NCBI GenBank assembly: GCA_937910665.1
Contig: CALEPR010000189.1
Coordinates: 1-19,265, forward strand
Direction: 5' to 3'
Length of the DNA: 19,265 bases
Source of the DNA: an uncultured Selenomonadales bacterium
GTDB lineage: Bacteria; Bacillota; Negativicutes; Selenomonadales; Selenomonadaceae
The notes under the pieces are model-generated. The model worked only from the letters and a program-made list of their open reading frames with translations, was not told the DNA's origin and did no database searches. Below are positions 15,422 through 19,265 of the stretch, piece after piece (the first letter of the stretch is position 1; every line of letters starts with the position of its first letter). Both the position numbers and the translations under genes were made by a program.

Positions 15422-16714
15422 ATGGACGTGAAAAATTTTTTTGTCAGGAATTACAAAGATTTTTTTCGTCACGACGAGACAGGGAAATTGCCGGAGACAG
15501 ATGCACTTGTCGAATATCAAAAAGCAATTCATGAACACCATGAACAAATAAATCCCAATTTCAAAGACACTTACGAAGGCGAACTTTACTGCGACACCGG
15601 GATTGACGGCTTGAAGATTGATTTTAATTTCGGTTTGCGTCTTGAAATTCCTGAAGGAAATTTTCATGTAAAAATTTCTGACTTCGACAGCGAACAAATT
15701 TTTTTCGACGCTGACATTTCAAATACAAGGTTGATTTCGTCGGAAGGATATTTCATTCGCTGGAAAGTTGAAGTCTTTCATGAAGGCGAAAAAGTTTTTG
15801 ATCACATTTTCGATCCGAGTGGGCAGAGAATTTTTATTTTTATGCGCTCGACGGCTTTGGGAGATAATCTTGCACTTCTTCCTTATGTTCGCGAATTTCA
15901 GAAAAAGTATGACTGCAAACTTTTTTTGTGGATTCTTCCCGAGCAGCGCAAACTTGTAAAAAATCTTTATCCCGAAATTCAGCAAGTCGAAAATCTTTCC
16001 TATGACTATTACGCAACTTTTTATGTAATGGCTTTTGTTGGAAGTGTTTCTCCTTTTCCTCTCGACGGCAGAACAATGTCATTGACTAGGCAAGGCGGCG
16101 TTGTTTTAGGTTTGAAAAAAATTCCACCGTTGCCAAAATTTATTCCGACGGCAGACAGAAAAATTTCCGAGCCTTATGTTTGTATTTCAGTTCAAGCCTC
16201 GTCGACGGCAAAAAGTTGGCTCTGCCCGGACGGCTGGGATATTGTCGTCGATTATTTGAAAAGTTTGGGCTATCGTGTCCTCTGCATTGACAAAAATAAT
16301 TCCGAAACTAAAAACGGCTACACAATTCAAAAACCTGAAGGTGCAGAAGATTTTACCGGAGATATTCCACTAATCGACAGAGCGAATATGCTTTACTACG
16401 CAGAATTCTTTATCGGACTTTCGAGCGGACTTTCTTGGGTGGCAAATGCTGTCGGCTGTCCTGTCGTGATGATTGCAGGATTTTCACAAAATTGGTATGA
16501 ATTTTTCACGCCTTACCGAGTCGCCAACAGATATGTTTGCAACGGCTGTTTTAACGATGTCCGCGCTCCAATTTTTTCTGTAGAAACTTGTTATCGTTAC
16601 TCGAAAACTAACCGCGAACTTGAATGTCAGAAAAAAATTTCTCCACGACAAGTTTTAAACGCTATCGAAAGATTGATTGTCGACAAAAATTTAAAAATTC
16701 CGATCGCAGGATAA
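15422..16714 (+). CDS. Autotransporter O-heptosyltransferase (BAHT/TibC family)
   Basis: A cytoplasmic glycosyltransferase that, in TibC and Aah, adds heptose from an ADP-heptose donor to Ser residues of autotransporter adhesin passengers before export. It has 430 residues. Residues 1-140 form a beta-rich N-terminal domain (DFNFGLRLEIP, FHVKISDFDSEQIFFDADISN, RWKVEVFHEGEKVFDHIFDP), as in TibC. The GT9/GT-B-like part starts at FMRSTALGDNLALLPY with Asp148 in the position of the TibC catalytic Asp. CISVQASSTAKSW and GWDIVVDYLKSLGYRV follow, then FIGLSSGLSWVANAVGCPVVMI. A four-cysteine finger, C373, C376, C390 and C402, matches the iron-binding finger of TibC. Its Shine-Dalgarno overlaps the ABC ATPase stop (12-base gap), so the two are cotranscribed. 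No autotransporter target is in the window. Confidence 0.85.
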   Translation: MDVKNFFVRNYKDFFRHDETGKLPETDALVEYQKAIHEHHEQINPNFKDTYEGELYCDTGIDGLKIDFNFGLRLEIPEGNFHVKISDFDSEQIFFDADISNTRLISSEGYFIRWKVEVFHEGEKVFDHIFDPSGQRIFIFMRSTALGDNLALLPYVREFQKKYDCKLFLWILPEQRKLVKNLYPEIQQVENLSYDYYATFYVMAFVGSVSPFPLDGRTMSLTRQGGVVLGLKKIPPLPKFIPTADRKISEPYVCISVQASSTAKSWLCPDGWDIVVDYLKSLGYRVLCIDKNNSETKNGYTIQKPEGAEDFTGDIPLIDRANMLYYAEFFIGLSSGLSWVANAVGCPVVMIAGFSQNWYEFFTPYRVANRYVCNGCFNDVRAPIFSVETCYRYSKTNRELECQKKISPRQVLNAIERLIVDKNLKIPIAG

Positions 16715-16753
16715 AAATTTTGAAGGTGGATTTAAAATTTTGGTTTAGTTGTT

Positions 16754-16804
16754 AATTAAAAAGTTTTTAATTGTTAGATTTTAGATTGTCTAATTTTCTA
16801 ACAA
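16754..16804 (+). promoter_or_regulatory. Overlapping palindrome and hairpin upstream of csoR
   Basis: AATTAAAAAGTTTTTAATT at 16754-16772 is a perfect 9+1+9 palindrome. Directly after it, TTGTTAGA and TCTAACAA (16771-16804) form an 8-pair stem around an inner TTAGA/TCTAA stem with a TTG loop. No T tract follows, so it is not a standard terminator. It may be an operator, an mRNA structure ahead of csoR, or part of a repeat (ACTGATCACTGA follows). Confidence 0.45.
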
Positions 16805-16834
16805 CTGATCACTGAGAGCAGGAGGTAACAGGAG

Positions 16835-17242
16835 ATGAAAAAAATTGCAGACCCGCGTGTTGAAGAATTTACTCAAGCATTTATGAAACTTTTGAAAGTT
16901 GAGGAAAAGGAATGGGCAGAGGCAGAAAGTCATCAACATACGCTGGAGGACGGAACTTTTATAACTCATTCTCATTCGCACACGCACACGCAGACACCTG
17001 CCGTTTTGAATAGAATGTCGCGGCTTATCGGTCACCTCAACGCAACAAAAAAAATGATTGAAAACGGACGCGACTGCAGCGAAGTTTTAACTCAGCTTGC
17101 GGCAGTCGATGCAGCAATTAAATCTGTCAGCAAAGTTATCATCAAAGATCATTTGCAACACTGTCTGGTTGAGGCGGTTCATGAAAATGACGAAGAAGCA
17201 ATTACAAAATTGAGTAAGTCGATTGAGCAATTTATGAAATAA
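16835..17242 (+). CDS. CsoR/DUF156-family metal-sensing repressor with His-rich N-terminal tail
   Basis: A small all-helical transcriptional repressor of the CsoR/RcnR/FrmR family, which releases DNA when it binds Cu(I), Ni/Co or aldehydes. It has 135 residues. The DUF156 core runs from about 58: NRMSRLIGHLNATKKMI, then C81, QLAAVDAAI, and DHLQHC with H106 and C110. The spacing C81-H106 (25) and H106-C110 (4) equals the Cu(I) triad C36-H61-C65 of M. tuberculosis CsoR. Residues 33-51 form a His-rich tail with His at 33, 35, 45, 47, 49 and 51, absent from short CsoRs. The usual GQ after the first Arg is GH here. The ATG is preceded by AGGAGG at 16820-16825. No metal transporter gene is adjacent, so its target is unknown. 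Confidence 0.87.
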   Translation: MKKIADPRVEEFTQAFMKLLKVEEKEWAEAESHQHTLEDGTFITHSHSHTHTQTPAVLNRMSRLIGHLNATKKMIENGRDCSEVLTQLAAVDAAIKSVSKVIIKDHLQHCLVEAVHENDEEAITKLSKSIEQFMK

Positions 17243-17284
17243 TTTTGTTTTTGAACTCCTGTGCGCCGTGATTTTTTTTGCTGA

Positions 17285-17330
17285 AAAAAATCTCCGACTG
17301 TGCGGAGTGGAAAAATTTTTGTTTTTTTTT
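17285..17330 (+). terminator. Rho-independent terminator after csoR
   Basis: An A-run precedes CTCCG (17292-17296), loop ACTGTG, and CGGAG (17303-17307). A T-rich tail follows, with five T then nine T to 17330. A short but well-formed stem. Confidence 0.55.
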
Positions 17331-17438
17331 GTTAAACATAACAGTTTCGCCTTCGATTATGCCTTCAGTTTGTTTTTTTTAGAATTTTTGTTTATTTCTG
17401 ACACAAAAATTTCAATCTGATCGGAAAGGAAAATTTAT

Positions 17439-18728
17439 TTGAAAAAAATCAACAGGAGAACTTTTTTAAAGGCGGCGTTGACTTCGGGATTTGTAATTGG
17501 AAGCGGCGGAATTTTTTCAGGTTGCAACGAACTTTATAGAAGCGCGGAAAATTCTCTGAACAGTCTTGGAGAAAAAATTACAAGCGACCTCGATGCAAAA
17601 TTTCTGCGACAAATTATAACTTCCGATCCTGCAACTTCCCGCCGTTTGATGTGGCAAACTGATTCAAAAATGTCCGCGCCGACTGTCGAAGTTAAAATAA
17701 AAAATTCCGACGACGCGAAAATTTTTCCTGCGGCAGAAAGTTTTTTTACCGACGACGGCGAAGAAAATTTTCAGTACACCGCAGAAATTAAAAATCTTTC
17801 TCCCGACACGGAATATGAGTACAGAATTTCGGACGGCGAACACGCTACAAATTTTTTCGCGCTGAAAACTTCTTCCGATAAAAAATTTAAAGCGATAATT
17901 TTTCCGGACTCCCAATCTGCCGACTACAATGTTTGGGGTGACGTGGCGAACTCGGCTTTTGAAAAAAATCCCGACGCAGAATTTTTTGTAAATGTTGGCG
18001 ATATTGTCGACAACGGCGAAGATTCTTCACAATGGCATGCTTGGATGAATAAAGTTGAAAGGCAGTTAAAAATTTTGCCTTTCGCGCCGGTCATGGGAAA
18101 TCATGAAACTTATTCGCGCGAGTGGAAAGTTCGACAACCTGTCGCCTATCTGAATTATTTTTCTGTGCCTGAAAACGGCGTTGAAAAATTTTCGCGCAGA
18201 TTTTATTCTTTCGACTTCGGCGCGGCGCATTTTGTAATTTTGGACAGTCAGTGGGACGAACTCGGCAAAGAAATTATCGACGTTCAGAAAAAATGGTTGC
18301 GCGAAGATTTGGAGAAAACTTCAAAGATTTGGAAAATTGCTTTCATTCACAAAGATATTTTGCAGTACAAAATTAAAGGCAGACCCGAGCGGCAAGAAGG
18401 TTTTTCAGATGTCGGAGAAAATTTTATGCCGCTGTTTGAAAAATTAAATTTCGATGCGGTTTTCACGGCGCATTTGCACACTTACAGAAATCGAGGAAGA
18501 TTGAAAAATTTTCAGTCCGACGAAACAGGGCCTCTTTACATTTTGACAGGATTGAGCGGAGATGTTCGTTATCCCGGTCTTTGGATAGATCATGCGCTTG
18601 ATAAAGTTGTTGCTCCTCAACCTGAAACAGACAATTTTTTAACTTTGGAAGTTGATAAAAAAATTTTGTCGGTAAAATGTTTTTTGCCGGAAGGAACTTT
18701 GATCGATGAAATTGAATTGAGGAAGTAG
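17439..18728 (+). CDS. Purple-acid-phosphatase-like metallophosphoesterase, Tat/lipoprotein signal
   Basis: An exported binuclear-metal phosphoesterase, 429 residues, starting at TTG with AAAGGA 8 bases upstream. The N terminus NRRTFLKAALTSGF carries a twin-arginine motif (R6, R7), and IFSGC with C29 resembles a lipobox. It is probably a Tat-exported, membrane-anchored lipoprotein. Residues about 50-145 form a fibronectin-III-like purple acid phosphatase N domain (TSDPATSRRLMWQT, LSPDTEYEYRI). The catalytic domain has PDSQS (D157, Q159), GDIVDNG (D188), GNHE (N221, H222), IHKD (H304) and AHLHTY (H345, H347). The first motif has Gln where DxH enzymes have His, and the last has Ala where GHxH has Gly. 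These look like subfamily variants, since the remaining ligands are intact. The substrate is unknown; a phosphomonoester or phosphodiester outside the membrane is likely. Confidence 0.85.
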   Translation: MKKINRRTFLKAALTSGFVIGSGGIFSGCNELYRSAENSLNSLGEKITSDLDAKFLRQIITSDPATSRRLMWQTDSKMSAPTVEVKIKNSDDAKIFPAAESFFTDDGEENFQYTAEIKNLSPDTEYEYRISDGEHATNFFALKTSSDKKFKAIIFPDSQSADYNVWGDVANSAFEKNPDAEFFVNVGDIVDNGEDSSQWHAWMNKVERQLKILPFAPVMGNHETYSREWKVRQPVAYLNYFSVPENGVEKFSRRFYSFDFGAAHFVILDSQWDELGKEIIDVQKKWLREDLEKTSKIWKIAFIHKDILQYKIKGRPERQEGFSDVGENFMPLFEKLNFDAVFTAHLHTYRNRGRLKNFQSDETGPLYILTGLSGDVRYPGLWIDHALDKVVAPQPETDNFLTLEVDKKILSVKCFLPEGTLIDEIELRK

Positions 18729-18924
18729 TTTGCAGATAAAAATTTTTTAAAAATTTTTGAACTCGATTATAAAGCAAAAAAATTTTTTTGAAGTTTGTCG
18801 ATGCGGCGACTTCGTGAAAAATTTTTTTCAACGTCGGTATCTGAAGCAATTTTTGAAAACAATGACAAAAGATTGACTAAAAAAAATATTCGTCAAGATT
18901 TTTCGGTAATTTCCAAAATTGCTC

Positions 18925-18933
18925 TGATATAAA
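18925..18933 (+). promoter_or_regulatory. Possible extended -10 promoter for the RpiB-like gene
   Basis: TGA followed by TATAAA (18928-18933) is an extended -10, 32 bases before the start codon. The -35 region is poor. The rest of 18729-18964 is A/T-tract sequence without a supported gene or clear terminator. Confidence 0.4.
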
Positions 18934-18964
18934 ATTTAATTTATTGCGTAGGAGGATTTAAAAA

Positions 18965-19265
18965 ATGAAAATTGCAATGGCGAATGATCATGCGGGAACT
19001 CAATTGAAGAATGAAATTAAAAAATATCTTGAGTCTCAGGGACATGAAGTCAAAGACTTTGGAACTTACGACGAAGAAGGCTGCGATCTTTCCGACTTTG
19101 TTTATCCTGCGGCTTTGGCGGTGGCAAAGGGCGAATGTGAGCGCGGAATTTTTGTCGATGGAGTTGGTTACGGCTCCGCGCTTATTGCGAACAAAATTTT
19201 TGGAATTTATGCGGCGGTTTGTCAAGATCCTTTCTGTGCGCAACTTTCACGTGAACACACCGATT
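18965..19265 (+). CDS. RpiB/LacA/LacB family sugar-phosphate isomerase, 5' part
   Basis: The N-terminal 100 residues of a ribose-5-phosphate isomerase B/galactose-6-phosphate isomerase family protein; the window ends inside the gene. AGGAGG (18950-18955) lies 9 bases before the ATG. The family pattern is clear: MKIAMANDHAG at 1-11 (usually SDHAG), LKNEIKKYLESQGHEVKDFGTY, LIANKIFGIYAAVCQD, and SREHTD at the cut. The phosphate/substrate loop reads FVDGVGYGSA, where E. coli-type enzymes have CGSG or CGTG with the catalytic Cys. Asp65 is at that position here. M. tuberculosis RpiB also lacks this Cys and uses a Glu, so the protein may still be an isomerase with another base or substrate, and the symbol rpiB is withheld. 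Confidence 0.82.
   Translation, partial: MKIAMANDHAGTQLKNEIKKYLESQGHEVKDFGTYDEEGCDLSDFVYPAALAVAKGECERGIFVDGVGYGSALIANKIFGIYAAVCQDPFCAQLSREHTD

Noticed and set aside
18463..18849. 128-codon minus-strand frame at the 3' end of the metallophosphoesterase gene
   Set aside because: Most of it overlaps conserved catalytic codons of the opposite gene and the remainder is A/T-tract spacer.

Overview
The window is AT-rich and densely coded. It looks like a chromosomal segment of a diderm (outer-membrane-bearing) Firmicute, most likely Negativicutes/Selenomonadales. Three observations support this. Firmicute-type genes are present: RbgA/YlqF, a TIGR03905-type TSCPD protein, a His-rich CsoR, and a fused ~1400-residue 2-hydroxyacyl-CoA dehydratase activase. 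They sit beside genes that need a periplasm and outer membrane: a TibC-like autotransporter O-heptosyltransferase, a WaaE/KdtX-like glycosyltransferase and a histidine acid phosphatase with a signal peptide. Initiation also often uses TTG behind a good Shine-Dalgarno sequence. The taxonomic placement is inference. I found no rRNA, tRNA, CRISPR array, insertion sequence or phage gene.

Layout. Positions 113-3671 (minus strand) hold an O-acyltransferase, a 309-base gap with one doubtful small ORF, pgeF (yfiH) and lysA. Positions 3709-5855 (plus) hold hisC, a GT2 lipopolysaccharide-type glycosyltransferase and a small TSCPD protein. Positions 5852-8174 (minus) form a tight operon exoA-cmk-rbgA, convergent with and overlapping the TSCPD gene by 4 bases. 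Its promoter is back to back with that of a secreted histidine acid phosphatase (8292-9536, plus). Positions 9584-9941 (minus) hold a frameshifted remnant that resembles a HindIII-type restriction endonuclease. Positions 10004-14260 (minus) hold one very large gene for a 1418-residue double-activase/dehydratase protein with a near-consensus promoter. From 14690 onward (plus): an orphan amino-acid-type ABC ATPase followed 12 bases later by the TibC-like heptosyltransferase, then a CsoR-family metal sensor, a Tat/lipobox purple-acid-phosphatase-like metallophosphoesterase, and the start of an RpiB/LacAB-type sugar-phosphate isomerase cut by the window end.

How the genes fit together. Much of the window is envelope-related: the GT2 enzyme, the acyltransferase, the autotransporter glycosyltransferase, two exported phosphatases, diaminopimelate synthesis for lysine and peptidoglycan, and PgeF. 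The exoA-cmk-rbgA operon is housekeeping (DNA repair, CMP/dCMP phosphorylation, 50S assembly).

The most unusual signals are: (1) short GAGGAAT/GGAGTGA-type repeats that enter coding sequence in frame, twice inside the giant activase (as NSSL-type peptides) and once as an N-terminal extension of RbgA, with another at the pgeF/lysA junction; (2) the decayed HindIII-like gene, which keeps its catalytic DAK motif and apparently its start signals; (3) the orphan ABC ATPase coupled to an autotransporter heptosyltransferase with an intact four-cysteine finger; (4) a CsoR homologue with a long His-rich N-terminal tail; (5) an RpiB-like protein with Asp where the E. coli-type enzyme has its catalytic Cys. 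I did not see a clearly novel multi-gene system. The repeat insertions and the ATPase-heptosyltransferase pair are the best leads.
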